Source: PALSA-1003 sp039934835
GTDB lineage: Bacteria > Pseudomonadota > Gammaproteobacteria > Burkholderiales > Casimicrobiaceae
Reading direction: 5' to 3'
DNA: 64,000 nucleotides
Assembly: GCA_039934835.1 (NCBI GenBank)
Contig: JBDTLK010000001.1
Location: 1-64,000 of the forward strand
This document shows positions 47,977 to 57,712 of the stretch, piece after piece. The position numbers and the translations under genes were made by a program. Below the pieces are notes generated by a model. That model had not been told where the DNA came from, ran no database searches, and saw only the letters and a program-made list of their open reading frames with translations. Position 1 is the stretch's first letter. Each line of letters opens with the position of its first letter.

Positions 47977-49944
47977 ATGCGCCGAATGTTCTCTCACCGG
48001 GGTCGTCGTTCAGGAGCGCTCGACTCGCTCGAACTGAAGAACCCGGAACGGGAGATGCACAATTTCCGCCGCCGCCTGATGATCGCGGGCGGCGTCATGA
48101 TCATCGCCTTCACGGGCTTGTTCGGGCGCTTCATCTACCTGCAGATCATTCAGCACGGTCACTACCAGACGCTCGCCGAGAGCAACCGCATCGCCATCGT
48201 GCCGATTGCGCCGAATCGCGGCGCCATCACCGACCGCAACGGCGTCGTGCTTGCGCAAAGTTTCTCCGCGTACACGCTCGAGGTCACACCCGCGCGCGTA
48301 AAAAACCTCGAGGCGATGATCGACGACTTGAGCAAGATCGTCGACGTGCAGCCACGCGATCGCAAGCGCTTCAAGCGCCTGCTGGAGGAATCGAAAAATT
48401 TCGAAAGCCTGCCGTTGCGCACCCGCTTGTCGGACGAGGAAGTCGCGCGCTTCGCGGTCAATCGCTACCGGTTCCCGGGAGTCGAAATCAAGGCGCGCCT
48501 GTTCCGGCAATATCCCTTCGGCGAGACCGCGTCGCATCTGCTGGGCTACATCGGCAGGATCAACGAGCGCGACGTCCGGCGCATCGAGGAGTGGAGCGAG
48601 ACCGCCAATTACAAGGGCACCGACTACATCGGCAAGGTCGGGGTCGAGCTCTCCTACGAGCGCGAGCTGCATGGCACGACCGGGGTCGAGGAAGTCGAGG
48701 TCGACGCCGGTGGACGCGCCGTACGCACCCTCTCGCGCAAGCCGCCGACCTCCGGCAACAATCTGCGACTGGCGCTGGACATCAAGCTGCAGCAGGTCGC
48801 CGAGCGAGCTTTCGGCGCTCACCGTGGCGCGCTGGTCGCGCTCGATCCTTCCAACGGTGAAATACTGGCCTTGGTGTCCAAGCCGGGCTTCGATCCCAAC
48901 CTGTTTGTCGATGGCATCGACCCGACCAGCTGGGATCAGCTCAACGATTCACCCGACAAGCCATTGCTCAACCGACCGTTGCGCGGCGCGTATCCGCCGG
49001 GGTCGACGATCAAGCCTTTTCTCGCGCTGGGCGCGCTCACTTCGGGCAAGCGCAATCCGACACAGACAATTTTCGATCCCGGCTATTACCAGATTGCCGG
49101 CAGCACGCACCGCTTTCGCGACGACAAGCCAGGGGGTCACGGCTACGTCGACATGTACAAGTCCATCGTCGCTTCGTGCGATACGTACTACTACATGCTC
49201 GCCGGCGAGACCGACATCGATGACACGCACGCGTTCATGTCGCAATTCGGCTTCGGCCGCGAGACTGGTATCGACATCGAGGGCGAATTGCCCGGGATTC
49301 TGCCTTCGCGCGAGTGGAAGCGCGAGCGCTTCGCCGGCAAGAACTACCGAGAGGAGCATCGCAAGTGGTACCTGGGCGATTCGATCTCGGCGGGGATCGG
49401 CCAGGGCTACAACGCGTTCACGCCGCTGCAGCAGGCGCAGGCGATCGCGGTGATCGCCAACGACGGCGTGGCGTTGCGGCCGCACGTGGCCAAGAGCCTC
49501 GAGCGCATCGGCAGCGGTGACGTCCGGCCGATCGTGCCGGAGGTCATGCACAGGCTCGCGGTGGCGCCCGAGCATCTGGCAGTGATCAAGGCGGCGCTCG
49601 CCGGCGTGCCCAAGGAAGGCACGAGCGCGCAGGCTTTTGTCGGCGCCAAGTACATCTCCGCCGGCAAGACCGGCACCGCGCAGGTGTATTCGCTCAAGGG
49701 CGACAAGTATGTCGCGGGACGCGTCGACGAGCGCCTGCGCGATCACGCGTGGTACGTCGCATATGCGCCGGCGACCGCGCCGAAGATCGCGGTCGCGGTG
49801 CTCGTCGAAAACGGCGGCTTTGGCGCGCAGGCAGCGGCGCCGATCGCGCGCGAGGTGTTCGACTACTTCCTGCTCGGCGAGCAGCCGACGCTGCCGGCGG
49901 GGTCCGGCGCGACGCCTCGCGACACCGATGACGAGAGCGACTAG
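47977..49944 (+). CDS. mrdA: Penicillin-binding protein 2 (transpeptidase)
   Basis: 655 residues. One N-terminal membrane anchor (about 30-52), a dimerisation domain, and a transpeptidase domain with Ser343 in PPGSTIKPF, the SCD motif in SIVASCDTYYY and KTG at residues 564-566 (SAGKTGTAQ). It cross-links side-wall peptidoglycan in the periplasm with RodA. The gene is directly followed by rodA, its glycosyltransferase partner. Confidence 0.96.
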   Translation: MRRMFSHRGRRSGALDSLELKNPEREMHNFRRRLMIAGGVMIIAFTGLFGRFIYLQIIQHGHYQTLAESNRIAIVPIAPNRGAITDRNGVVLAQSFSAYTLEVTPARVKNLEAMIDDLSKIVDVQPRDRKRFKRLLEESKNFESLPLRTRLSDEEVARFAVNRYRFPGVEIKARLFRQYPFGETASHLLGYIGRINERDVRRIEEWSETANYKGTDYIGKVGVELSYERELHGTTGVEEVEVDAGGRAVRTLSRKPPTSGNNLRLALDIKLQQVAERAFGAHRGALVALDPSNGEILALVSKPGFDPNLFVDGIDPTSWDQLNDSPDKPLLNRPLRGAYPPGSTIKPFLALGALTSGKRNPTQTIFDPGYYQIAGSTHRFRDDKPGGHGYVDMYKSIVASCDTYYYMLAGETDIDDTHAFMSQFGFGRETGIDIEGELPGILPSREWKRERFAGKNYREEHRKWYLGDSISAGIGQGYNAFTPLQQAQAIAVIANDGVALRPHVAKSLERIGSGDVRPIVPEVMHRLAVAPEHLAVIKAALAGVPKEGTSAQAFVGAKYISAGKTGTAQVYSLKGDKYVAGRVDERLRDHAWYVAYAPATAPKIAVAVLVENGGFGAQAAAPIAREVFDYFLLGEQPTLPAGSGATPRDTDDESD

Positions 49945-49959
49945 CAGCGGTCGCGCGCA

Positions 49960-51072
49960 ATGATCAATCTCGTCGCCCTTGTCGGTCGGTTCTGGGAATT
50001 CCTGGCGCGGCGCGTCGACAGCTACCTGATGTCGGCGGCGCTGGCCATTGTCGGCATCGGGCTGGTGACGCTGTTTTCGGCGTCGGACCAGAGCGTGGCA
50101 CGGGTGACCAGCCAGGCCGCGTCGCTTGGATTCGCGCTGGTGCTGATGTGGATCGTGGCCAATATTCCACCGCAGCAACTGGCGCGCGCGGCCGTGCCGC
50201 TGTATGTGTTCGGCGTGCTGCTGCTGTGCGCGGTGGCGCTGGGCGGCACCGTCGTCAACGGCTCGCGACGCTGGCTCAACCTCGGCGTGGGTCGCATTCA
50301 GCCTTCGGAACTGATGAAGATCGCGCTGCCGCTGATGCTGGCCTGGTATTTCCAGCGCCACGAGGCGCGCATCGGCCTGCGCGATTTTCTCGTGGCCGGC
50401 GTCCTCATCGCCATACCTGTGTGGCTGATCAAGCGCCAGCCGGATCTGGGCACCGCGCTGATGATCGGCGCGTCGGGATTCTACGTCCTGTTCCTCGCCG
50501 GCCTGTCGTGGAGAATCATCGTGGGCCTGGTGGCGGTCGTGGGTGCGGCGGCGCCGCTGGTGTGGCCGCACTTGCACGGCTATCAGCAGGAACGCATCCT
50601 CACCTTCATCGATCCCAGCCGCGACCCGCTGGGCGCCGGCTATCACAGCACGCAGGCGTCGATCGCGCTCGGTTCCGGCGGAGTCGTGGGCAAGGGTTGG
50701 CTCAACGGGACGCAGACGCACCTCGACTTCCTGCCGGAGCGCCACACCGACTTCATCTTCGCGGTATTCGGCGAGGAATTCGGCCTGATCGGCAACGCGG
50801 TGCTGCTCGTGCTCTACCTGCTGCTGATCAGCCGCGCCGTCGTGATCACCATGAATGCCTCGACGCTGTTCACGCGGCTGATCGCGGGCGCGATCACGCT
50901 CATGTTCTTCACCTATGCGTTCGTGAACATGGCGATGGTGAGCGGCTTGCTACCCATCGTCGGCGTACCGCTGCCGCTGATGTCTTTCGGTGGCACCGCG
51001 CTGGTGAGCCTGTTCATCGGCCTGGGCATCCTCATGAACGTGCAGGCCAATCGCAAGCTGATCAAGACCTAG
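49960..51072 (+). CDS. rodA: Peptidoglycan glycosyltransferase RodA (SEDS family)
   Basis: 370 residues, about ten membrane helices. Family landmarks are GSRRWLNLGVGRIQPSELMK, KRQPDLGTALMIGASGFYVL, ERHTDFIFAVFGEEFGLIGN and GVPLPLMSFGGTALVSLFIG. It polymerises glycan strands from lipid II together with PBP2. It ends 5 bases before rlpA. Confidence 0.97.
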   Translation: MINLVALVGRFWEFLARRVDSYLMSAALAIVGIGLVTLFSASDQSVARVTSQAASLGFALVLMWIVANIPPQQLARAAVPLYVFGVLLLCAVALGGTVVNGSRRWLNLGVGRIQPSELMKIALPLMLAWYFQRHEARIGLRDFLVAGVLIAIPVWLIKRQPDLGTALMIGASGFYVLFLAGLSWRIIVGLVAVVGAAAPLVWPHLHGYQQERILTFIDPSRDPLGAGYHSTQASIALGSGGVVGKGWLNGTQTHLDFLPERHTDFIFAVFGEEFGLIGNAVLLVLYLLLISRAVVITMNASTLFTRLIAGAITLMFFTYAFVNMAMVSGLLPIVGVPLPLMSFGGTALVSLFIGLGILMNVQANRKLIKT

Positions 51073-51077
51073 CGCTG

Positions 51078-52001
51078 ATGGCCAGGGAAAGGAACGCGGC
51101 ATCGAGCTTGCCGGCAGCGGTGCTGGTGGCGACGGCGCTCGCGCTGGCGGCGTGCACGTCGACCTCCAAGCGCGAGGGTTCAGCGCCCTCGGCGCCAGCA
51201 TCAACGTCGCCGTCGGCCAAATCCGGCGGCTACTACAAGGACGACGGCCCCGGCGACAATCCGCCGGCAAACCTCGACGCGCTACCCGACGCAATGCCCC
51301 GGCTCGAGCCGCTGAGCCGGTTTTCCAATCGCCCCTATTCCGTGTTCGGCGTCGAGTATGTGCCGGCGACGACGCTGCGACCCTACAATGAGCGCGGCAT
51401 CGCGTCGTGGTACGGGCGCAAGTTCCACAACCAGAAGACCTCCAACGGCGAGACCTACGACATGTACGCCATGACCGCCGCGCATCCGACGCTGCCGCTG
51501 CCTTCGTACGCGCGCGTGACCAATGTCGCGACGGGCAAGAGCGTGGTGGTGCGCGTCAACGACCGCGGACCGTTTCATCCGGGACGCGTGATCGACCTGT
51601 CGTATGCGGCCGCGTATCGCATCGGTATCGCGCAGCAAGGTAGCGGCCAGGTCCAAGTCGAGAGCATCATTCCCGGCGACGCCCCGCCGCAGGTCGCGGT
51701 GGCGCCGCTGCCCTCGGTGGCATCGGCCGAGACGGCGCCCGCCGCGGCGATGCCGGTCGGGCAGCAGGGGGGCGAATATGCTGTGCAGTTGGGCGCGTTC
51801 GCCAACAATGCCAACGCGCAGGCTTTTGTCGAGCATGTGGCGAACCAAATCGCGCCGCTCGGCGTCCAAACCCGCGTGCGTCAGGACAGAGGTCTGTTCC
51901 GAGTCAGCGTGGGGCCGTACCCCACGCGTGACGAAGCCGCGCGCGTGGCAGCGCGACTGCGCGAGGCGCTGGGACTGGACAGCACCATCCGGGCGCAGTG
52001 A
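51078..52001 (+). CDS. rlpA: RlpA-like septal ring lytic transglycosylase lipoprotein
   Basis: 307 residues from the ATG at 51078. A lipobox (LALAAC, Cys26) makes it an outer-membrane or periplasmic lipoprotein. The double-psi beta-barrel domain begins GIASWYGRKFHNQKTSNGET and includes ARVTNVATGKSVVVRVNDRG. A C-terminal SPOR domain of about 75 residues (GEYAVQLGAFANNANAQAFV onward) binds denuded glycan. It completes the shape operon. Confidence 0.94.
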   Translation: MARERNAASSLPAAVLVATALALAACTSTSKREGSAPSAPASTSPSAKSGGYYKDDGPGDNPPANLDALPDAMPRLEPLSRFSNRPYSVFGVEYVPATTLRPYNERGIASWYGRKFHNQKTSNGETYDMYAMTAAHPTLPLPSYARVTNVATGKSVVVRVNDRGPFHPGRVIDLSYAAAYRIGIAQQGSGQVQVESIIPGDAPPQVAVAPLPSVASAETAPAAAMPVGQQGGEYAVQLGAFANNANAQAFVEHVANQIAPLGVQTRVRQDRGLFRVSVGPYPTRDEAARVAARLREALGLDSTIRAQ

Positions 52002-52055
52002 TTGCGGGCGCGGCCATGGCGACAATGTTTAACCCGATATGCATGGAGCGTTCGT

Positions 52056-52061
52056 TATAAT
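52056..52061 (+). promoter_or_regulatory. -10 element before tolB
   Basis: A consensus TATAAT, about 69 bases before the tolB ATG. No good -35 is seen. It suggests that tolB-pal-cpoB has its own promoter and is not only read from the rlpA side. Confidence 0.5.
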
Positions 52062-52129
52062 CAGCGAGCAGTCCGCGATCCGCCTTGTCGCCAGACGACG
52101 ACGCCACTTACCTATCTGACGACCTACCG

Positions 52130-53416
52130 ATGATTCGAACCTTGTGCCGTCTCCTGTTGCTGTTCGGCGTGCTGGGCGCACTCGCGAACAGCGTGGCGCG
52201 CGCCCAGCTCACCATCGAAATCGTCGGCGGCGGAGCGACGACGATCCCCATCGCCATCGTGCCCTTCGCCAACGAAGGCACCTTTCCGCTGAGCGTGACG
52301 CAGATCGCCGGCAACGATCTTTCGCGCAGCGGCCTGTTCAAGATCGTCGACGCCGGCGGCGTCAACCCGCGCCCTGCCCGTCCCGAAGACGTGCGCTACG
52401 GCGATTGGACCTCGCGCGGCGCCGATGCGGTCGTCGTCGGCAGCATGACGCCGCTGGCCGACGGCCGGGTCGAAGTGCGCTTCTATCTCCTCGATGTCGT
52501 CAAGCACGCACTGCTCGCCGGGTTCACTTACGTGGTCGCTCCCGCGCAGGTGCGGGCCACGGCGCATCGCATCGCCGACGTGATCTACGAAAAGTTGACC
52601 GGCAGCGCAGGTGTGTTCAGCACGCGCATTGCCTACATCGCCAAGCAGGGCACGAAGTACGAGCTGTTCGTGGCCGAGGCCGACGGCTTCAATCCGCTGT
52701 CGATCGTCAGCTCCAACGAACCGCTGCTGTCCCCGGTTTGGTCGCCCGACGGCACGCGCATTGCCTACGTTTCGCTGGAAAACAAGAAGCCGGTCGTCTA
52801 CGTGCAGACATTGGCCACCGGTGCGCGCCACGTCGTCGCCAATTTCCGCGGCAGCAACAGCGCGCCTGCCTGGTCACCCGACAGCTCGAAGCTGGCCGTC
52901 ACGCTGTCGAAGGACGGCGCCTCGCAGCTCTACCTGATCAATGCCGACGGCAGCGGCGTGCAGCGGCTGGCGACGTCGGCAGGCATCGACACCGAAGCGA
53001 ACTTTGCGCCGGATGGACGGTCGATCCTGTTTACCTCGGATCGCGGCGGCAGCCCACAGATTTACCGGCTGACGCTGGCCAACGGCAGCGTCGAGCGCAT
53101 GACCTATGAAGGCAGCTACAACGTCTCGCCGCGACACCTGCCCGATGGCAAGGGTTTCATCTTCGTGCGTCGCGATGGCAATCGCTTCAACATCGCGTTG
53201 CAGGATTTCGCGACCCGACAGGTGCAGGTGTTGACACAGGGCGCGCTCGACGAATCGCCGAGCGTCGCACCGAACGGCAAGCTGGTCATCTACGCGTCGG
53301 AGATAGGGGGCCGTGGTATATTGGCCGCAGTCTCCAGCGATGGACGAGTCAAGCAGCGGTTGACCGCGGCGGCGAGCGATGTGCGCGAGCCGGCGTGGGG
53401 CCCGCTGGTCAAATAG
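52130..53416 (+). CDS. tolB: Tol-Pal system beta-propeller protein TolB
   Basis: 428 residues from the ATG at 52130 with a signal peptide ending near VARA. The N-terminal domain has LTIEIVGGGATTIPIAIVPF, and the C-terminal six-bladed propeller has repeated WSPDGTRIAYVS, WSPDSSKLAVTL and FAPDGRSILFTS blades. It links Tol energy transduction to Pal at the outer membrane. pal follows after 19 bases. tolQRA are not upstream here. Confidence 0.96.
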   Translation: MIRTLCRLLLLFGVLGALANSVARAQLTIEIVGGGATTIPIAIVPFANEGTFPLSVTQIAGNDLSRSGLFKIVDAGGVNPRPARPEDVRYGDWTSRGADAVVVGSMTPLADGRVEVRFYLLDVVKHALLAGFTYVVAPAQVRATAHRIADVIYEKLTGSAGVFSTRIAYIAKQGTKYELFVAEADGFNPLSIVSSNEPLLSPVWSPDGTRIAYVSLENKKPVVYVQTLATGARHVVANFRGSNSAPAWSPDSSKLAVTLSKDGASQLYLINADGSGVQRLATSAGIDTEANFAPDGRSILFTSDRGGSPQIYRLTLANGSVERMTYEGSYNVSPRHLPDGKGFIFVRRDGNRFNIALQDFATRQVQVLTQGALDESPSVAPNGKLVIYASEIGGRGILAAVSSDGRVKQRLTAAASDVREPAWGPLVK

Positions 53417-53435
53417 GTACCCATCAGGAGAACCC

Positions 53436-53987
53436 ATGCAACGACTACTCTTCAGTGCGCTCTGCGCGATTCTGCTCGCCGCTTGTCAGACCACGTCGAC
53501 CACCAAGGACGCGGGCGCGCCAGTCGAGGAACGCAGTCCCTCGACCGGAACGACCGGCGCAGCGACGACCGGCACCTCGACCGGGGGCGTCACCGGCAGC
53601 GCGACCGGCACCAGCGGGGCCGGCAATCCGCTGCGGGACCCGTCGAGCCCGCTGTCGAAGCGTATCGTCTATTTCGACTACGACAGCTACGTCATCAAGG
53701 ACGAATTCAAGCCGATGATCGAAGCGCACGGCCGCTACCTGCAGGGCAACCGCGGCGCGCGCATGACCATCCAGGGCAGCACCGACGAACGCGGCAGCCG
53801 CGAGTACAACATCGCTCTCGGTCAGCGCCGCGCCGACGCCCTCAAGAGAATGTTGCTGCTCTACGGCGCGACCGAAGTTCAGGTCGAGACGGTGAGCTTC
53901 GGCAAGGAAAAGCCGCGACGTGATGGGCACGACGAAGCTTCGTGGACTGAAAACCGCCGCGACGAAATCGTCTTCGTCGGCGAGTAG
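53436..53987 (+). CDS. pal: Peptidoglycan-associated lipoprotein Pal
   Basis: 183 residues from the ATG at 53436 with an AGGAG ribosome site. The lipobox LLAAC gives Cys17 as the lipidated residue. A Thr/Ser/Gly-rich linker precedes the OmpA-like domain (VYFDYDSYVIKDEFKPMIEA; QGSTDERGSREYNIALGQRR), which binds peptidoglycan. It tethers the outer membrane with TolB. Confidence 0.97.
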   Translation: MQRLLFSALCAILLAACQTTSTTKDAGAPVEERSPSTGTTGAATTGTSTGGVTGSATGTSGAGNPLRDPSSPLSKRIVYFDYDSYVIKDEFKPMIEAHGRYLQGNRGARMTIQGSTDERGSREYNIALGQRRADALKRMLLLYGATEVQVETVSFGKEKPRRDGHDEASWTENRRDEIVFVGE

Positions 53988-53995
53988 ACTCGATC

Positions 53996-54856
53996 GTGCC
54001 GCGTTTCATCACCGGCACGCGCGTGGCGCGCGTCGGCGCCGCGCTGGGAATGGCGCTGGCACTGACAGTGACATTGGCGAGCGCTCCGGCGCGCGCGGCG
54101 ATGTTCGATGACGACGAAGCGCGCAAACGCATTGACACGCTCAAGGCCCGCGTCGATCAGCTCGAGCAGTCATTATCGCAGCGGTTCGAGCGCATCGAAA
54201 CCAAGGACGCGGCGCTGGTCGACATGTTTCGCGATGTCGAGCAGATCAAGGCGGAAATAGCGCGTCTGCGCGGACAGTACGAGGTCCTGACCTACGAGCT
54301 TGAGCAGGCGCAAAAGCGCCAGCGCGATCTGTATCTGGATCTCGACAGCCGGCTGCGCAAGATCGAAGGTGGCCCCGGCGCAGCCGCGGCGGCGGTGGAC
54401 AGCTCCCCGCCGGCGACGGCCGGACCTGGCGCGGCAGCCGCCCCGGGCACCGCCGCGGCAGCCACGGGGCGACCGGGCGATCCGGCGCTCGAGCAACGCA
54501 CCTACGATGCCGCACTCGACCAGTTCAAGAGCGGCGGTTACGCCGCGGCGATTACGAACTTCCAGGCGTTCGTGAAGAATTATCCGAAGAGCCCGCTGGC
54601 GCCGTCAGCGCTGTACTGGGTCGGCAATGCGCAGTACGCGCAGCGCGATTTTCGCGGCGCGATCGCGACGCAGCGGCAGTTGCTCGCGACGTATCCGGAC
54701 AGCCAGAAAGTACCCGATGCGCTGCTCAATGTCGCCAGCTGCCAGGTCGAGCTCGGCGACACCGCCGGCGCCAGGCGCACGCTCGAAGACATCGCCGCCA
54801 AGTATCCAACGTCCGAAGCGGCGGGCAAGGCGCGTCAGCGTCTTGCCGGACGCTAG
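53996..54856 (+). CDS. cpoB: Cell division coordinator CpoB (YbgF)
   Basis: 286 residues from a GTG at 53996. A signal peptide (ending near ARAA) is followed by an N-terminal coiled coil (RIDTLKARVDQLEQSLSQRF), an Ala/Pro-rich linker (about 122-160) and C-terminal TPR repeats (DQFKSGGYAAAITNFQAFVK, then SPLAPSALYWVGNAQYAQRD). It is known to couple Tol-Pal function to PBP1B during division. It ends the tolB-pal-cpoB cluster. Confidence 0.94.
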   Translation: MPRFITGTRVARVGAALGMALALTVTLASAPARAAMFDDDEARKRIDTLKARVDQLEQSLSQRFERIETKDAALVDMFRDVEQIKAEIARLRGQYEVLTYELEQAQKRQRDLYLDLDSRLRKIEGGPGAAAAAVDSSPPATAGPGAAAAPGTAAAATGRPGDPALEQRTYDAALDQFKSGGYAAAITNFQAFVKNYPKSPLAPSALYWVGNAQYAQRDFRGAIATQRQLLATYPDSQKVPDALLNVASCQVELGDTAGARRTLEDIAAKYPTSEAAGKARQRLAGR

Positions 54857-54898
54857 CCGCGCCCGCCTCGCACACGCTCGTCGCCCGGGCAGTCGCCG

Positions 54899-55933
54899 AT
54901 GACAGCGTTCGCGGCACGCCTCATCGACTGGCAGCGGCAATCGGGTCGGCGCGACCTGCCGTGGCAGAACACCTGCGACCCGTACCGCATCTGGCTCTCC
55001 GAGATCATGCTGCAGCAAACGCAGGTCGCGACGGTGATCCCGTACTTCCAGCGCTTCCTTGCCACGTTTCCGAATGTGCAGGCGTTGGCCGCTGCACCGC
55101 TGGGCGAAGTCCTCGCGCACTGGAGCGGGCTCGGCTATTACCGCCGCGCGCACCTGCTGTATCGCGCCGCACAGGATGTCGTCACAAGGCATGGCGGCGT
55201 ATTTCCGCGCGATGCGCAGGGCCTGACGACGCTGCCGGGCATCGGTCGCTCGACCGCGGCGGCGATTGCCGCTTTTGCCTATGGCGAACGCGGCGCGATT
55301 CTCGACGGCAATGTCAAGCGCGTGCTCGCCCGTCACGAAGGCGTGGCCGGGTTTCCGGGCGACGTGACGGTCGTACGCGCTCTGTGGGCGCGCGCCGAAG
55401 CCTTGCTGCCCCGCGCCGACATCGGCACCTACACGCAGGCGTTGATGGATATGGGCGCAACGGTGTGCCTGCGCGCGAAGCCGCGCTGCGACGCGTGCCC
55501 CGTCGCCGAAGATTGCGTCGCGCGGCGCGAAGAGCGCATTGCGGAATTGCCGGCACCACGCCCGAAAAAGGCCTTGCCGAGACGCGACATCAGCGTGCTG
55601 CTGCTCGAACGCCGCGGCGAGGTGCTGCTGGAGCGGCGCCCCGCGACCGGCATCTGGCCCGGGTTGTGGAGTCTCCCCGAGGCCGACACCGAGATCGACG
55701 TCGTGCGCCACTGTCAGCAACGCTTCGGCGCCGATGTGGTGGCGGGCGCGCCGTTGCTCGCCATCGAGCATGCGTTCACCCACTATCGGCTGACGCTCAC
55801 GCCGCGGCCGTGCGCGGTGCAGCGCTGGCCGAAGCGCGCCGAGGAACCCGGATGGCTGTGGTTGCCGCTGGCCGATGTCGCCGGTGCCGCGTTGCCGGCG
55901 CCGATCAAGAAACTGCTACGTTCGCGCGCCTAG
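54899..55933 (+). CDS. mutY: A/G-specific adenine DNA glycosylase
   Basis: 344 residues. Glu35 and Asp136 (LSEIMLQQTQVATV; LDGNVKRVLAR) are the catalytic pair, a helix-hairpin-helix LPGIGRST is present, and the iron-sulfur cluster has Cys190, Cys197, Cys200 and Cys206 with spacing 6-2-5. The C-terminal NUDIX-like domain that reads 8-oxoG starts near residue 225. It removes A opposite 8-oxoguanine. It lies 42 bases after cpoB. Confidence 0.96.
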   Translation: MTAFAARLIDWQRQSGRRDLPWQNTCDPYRIWLSEIMLQQTQVATVIPYFQRFLATFPNVQALAAAPLGEVLAHWSGLGYYRRAHLLYRAAQDVVTRHGGVFPRDAQGLTTLPGIGRSTAAAIAAFAYGERGAILDGNVKRVLARHEGVAGFPGDVTVVRALWARAEALLPRADIGTYTQALMDMGATVCLRAKPRCDACPVAEDCVARREERIAELPAPRPKKALPRRDISVLLLERRGEVLLERRPATGIWPGLWSLPEADTEIDVVRHCQQRFGADVVAGAPLLAIEHAFTHYRLTLTPRPCAVQRWPKRAEEPGWLWLPLADVAGAALPAPIKKLLRSRA

Positions 55934-55970
55934 TGTGCGCCCGGAGGACTTTTCGTAGCGTTGTGCGCGG

Positions 55971-57128
55971 CTACGGCTTGATTGCGCGCAAATCGGGCGG
56001 CAGCAGCGCGTCGGCGCGCTCCTTGTATGCGGCGCGAAACTCTTTTAGCTCCTTAACCGCTTCGTCGTTGCGGCCTTCGCTTTGCAGCTTGCGAATGAGT
56101 TTGATCCACTCGTCGGCGGGGCGCGGCACGGTATCCTTGGCCAGCTTCTCGGCCAGCGCTGCGGACCCGGCGCTGCGCTGCGCGGACAGTGCTCCCGTCA
56201 TTTCCGCTGGTGCGGGCGCCGGTCGGTTCATCGCCGGCGCGGCGGGTGGGGGCGCGGGCGCAGGCGCTTGGGCAGGTGCTGCGGCAAGGGCGGGCGGTGG
56301 CGCAGGGGCGGGCGCTGCCGGCGCCGCGGCGGCGAACTTGTCCTTCGCCGCGGTTGCGGGAAAAGGCTCCGCGCGCGCTTTGGCCGCGGCTTCCGCTGCC
56401 TCTTGCCGGGCACTGGCTTCCGGCTTCGATTTCTTGTCGAGTTCGCGACCAGTTTCGGCGGTCGCGTCGGCAGCGTCGCCACGCGTCTGGTCGCGCAGGC
56501 GCGCGGCGCTTGGCGACTGAGGCTTTGCCTCGGGCTCGGGAGCAGGCGCTTGCGCGAGTTCTTTGCGCGCGCGAGCGGCGAATCGCTCGCCGGTGGGCCC
56601 GTCCGCGACGGCGGCGCTGCGCTGCGGCGCTTCGGCCTCAGCCGGGTTGCGCTTGGCCGGTGCCGCGACCGGCGCACGTGGGGTCGGTGACACTGCGCCG
56701 GATGCAGCGGGTGAGGCGGGTACGCTAACGGGTGCGTCGCGTTTGGCGGATCCCGCATCCGTGGCGCCGCTATTGGCGGCAACGGTAACGGGGGCATCGT
56801 TCTTGGCGGGCTCGGCGACAACCGGTGCTGCGGTGCCGGCGGGTTTCGCTGCGTCCTGCAGCTTTTGTCGCGGCGATGAACTGTCGGCATCCAGTCCCGG
56901 CGTGACCTGTTCCGGCGGCGTCAATTGCAGTAGCCCGATGGCGAACACCGCCATCACCGCGGCCGCGGCGAGCGGCCAGGTGCGCATATGTTTTGCGCGC
57001 GCCGGTCCTGCTCCGACGGCGCGGCGCGCCGCCGCGCGCAGCGCGTCGTCGAGCGCGCCAGGCGGCTCGTCACGGCTGGCGGCACGCCAGGCGGCAGCGA
57101 CTTCGCGGTCGTTATCGGCGGGGTTCAT
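55971..57128 (-). CDS. Ala/Pro-rich membrane protein, probable anti-sigma factor
   Basis: 385 residues. A short cytoplasmic N-terminus, one membrane helix (about residues 51-69, WPLAAAAVMAVFAIGLLQLT) and a long periplasmic segment dominated by Ala, Pro, Lys and Glu repeats up to residue 320. A C-terminal folded piece (EWIKLIRKLQSEGRNDEAVK) resembles the helical repeats of periplasmic sensors. The start overlaps the stop of the ECF sigma gene by 4 bases, which with the single helix suggests it holds that sigma factor at the membrane. No anti-sigma zinc-finger motif is seen. Confidence 0.68.
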   Translation of the reverse strand: MNPADNDREVAAAWRAASRDEPPGALDDALRAAARRAVGAGPARAKHMRTWPLAAAAVMAVFAIGLLQLTPPEQVTPGLDADSSSPRQKLQDAAKPAGTAAPVVAEPAKNDAPVTVAANSGATDAGSAKRDAPVSVPASPAASGAVSPTPRAPVAAPAKRNPAEAEAPQRSAAVADGPTGERFAARARKELAQAPAPEPEAKPQSPSAARLRDQTRGDAADATAETGRELDKKSKPEASARQEAAEAAAKARAEPFPATAAKDKFAAAAPAAPAPAPPPALAAAPAQAPAPAPPPAAPAMNRPAPAPAEMTGALSAQRSAGSAALAEKLAKDTVPRPADEWIKLIRKLQSEGRNDEAVKELKEFRAAYKERADALLPPDLRAIKP

Positions 57129-57712
57129 CGTTGTGACTCATGGATATCGGACAGCTCGCTGCGCAGCTTGCCCAGCGCATAGCGCAAGCGGCTCTTGACG
57201 GTCTCGACGCCGGCCCCGGTGAGCTCGGCGATTTCGGCGAGCGACAGGCCGCCTTCGTGTTGCAAAAGGAACGCTTCGCGCTGCGCCCCGGGCAACGCGG
57301 CAACCGCGGCCTTGAGCCGATCGCCGAGTTCGTTGTTGCCGGCACGCGCTTCGGGCTCGTCGGCGAGCGCGCCGGGAATTGCGCCGACTTCGTCAGCGTG
57401 CGCATCGTCGTCCACCGACACCAGTCGCACCTGGCCGCTCGCCCGGTAGTAATCGATGAGCCGGTTGTGGGCCAGGCGATAGAGCCAAGTGGTGAATTTC
57501 GCGGTGGGGACATAGGTCGCGCGGACCCGAATCAGGTTCATCCATACGTCCTGGAACATTTCGTCGGCGACGCCGCCCTGGCTGCACTGGCGCAGAAAGT
57601 AGCGATAGACGCCGCCCCGGTGCCGCGCGTACAAAGCATCGAATGCCGCGGCGTCGCCCGCGGCGTACGCGAGCATGAGGTCTTCGTCGCTGGACGCGTC
57701 CTGGGCCGGCAT
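57125..57712 (-). CDS. ECF-type RNA polymerase sigma factor
   Basis: 195 residues with sigma region 2 (ALYARHRGGVYRYFLRQCSQ, FQDVWMNLIRVRATY, FTTWLYRLAHNRLIDYYR) and region 4 (LPGAQREAFLLQHEGGLSLA followed by TVKSRLRYALGKLRSEL). There is no sigma 1.1 or region 3, so it is group 4 (ECF). It is co-transcribed with the membrane protein behind it. The signal is unknown; envelope stress would be a reasonable guess given the partner. Confidence 0.88.
   Translation of the reverse strand: MPAQDASSDEDLMLAYAAGDAAAFDALYARHRGGVYRYFLRQCSQGGVADEMFQDVWMNLIRVRATYVPTAKFTTWLYRLAHNRLIDYYRASGQVRLVSVDDDAHADEVGAIPGALADEPEARAGNNELGDRLKAAVAALPGAQREAFLLQHEGGLSLAEIAELTGAGVETVKSRLRYALGKLRSELSDIHESQR

Noticed and set aside
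48949..50745. 598-codon open frame on the minus strand
   Set aside because: Antisense to mrdA and rodA; no recognisable domain.
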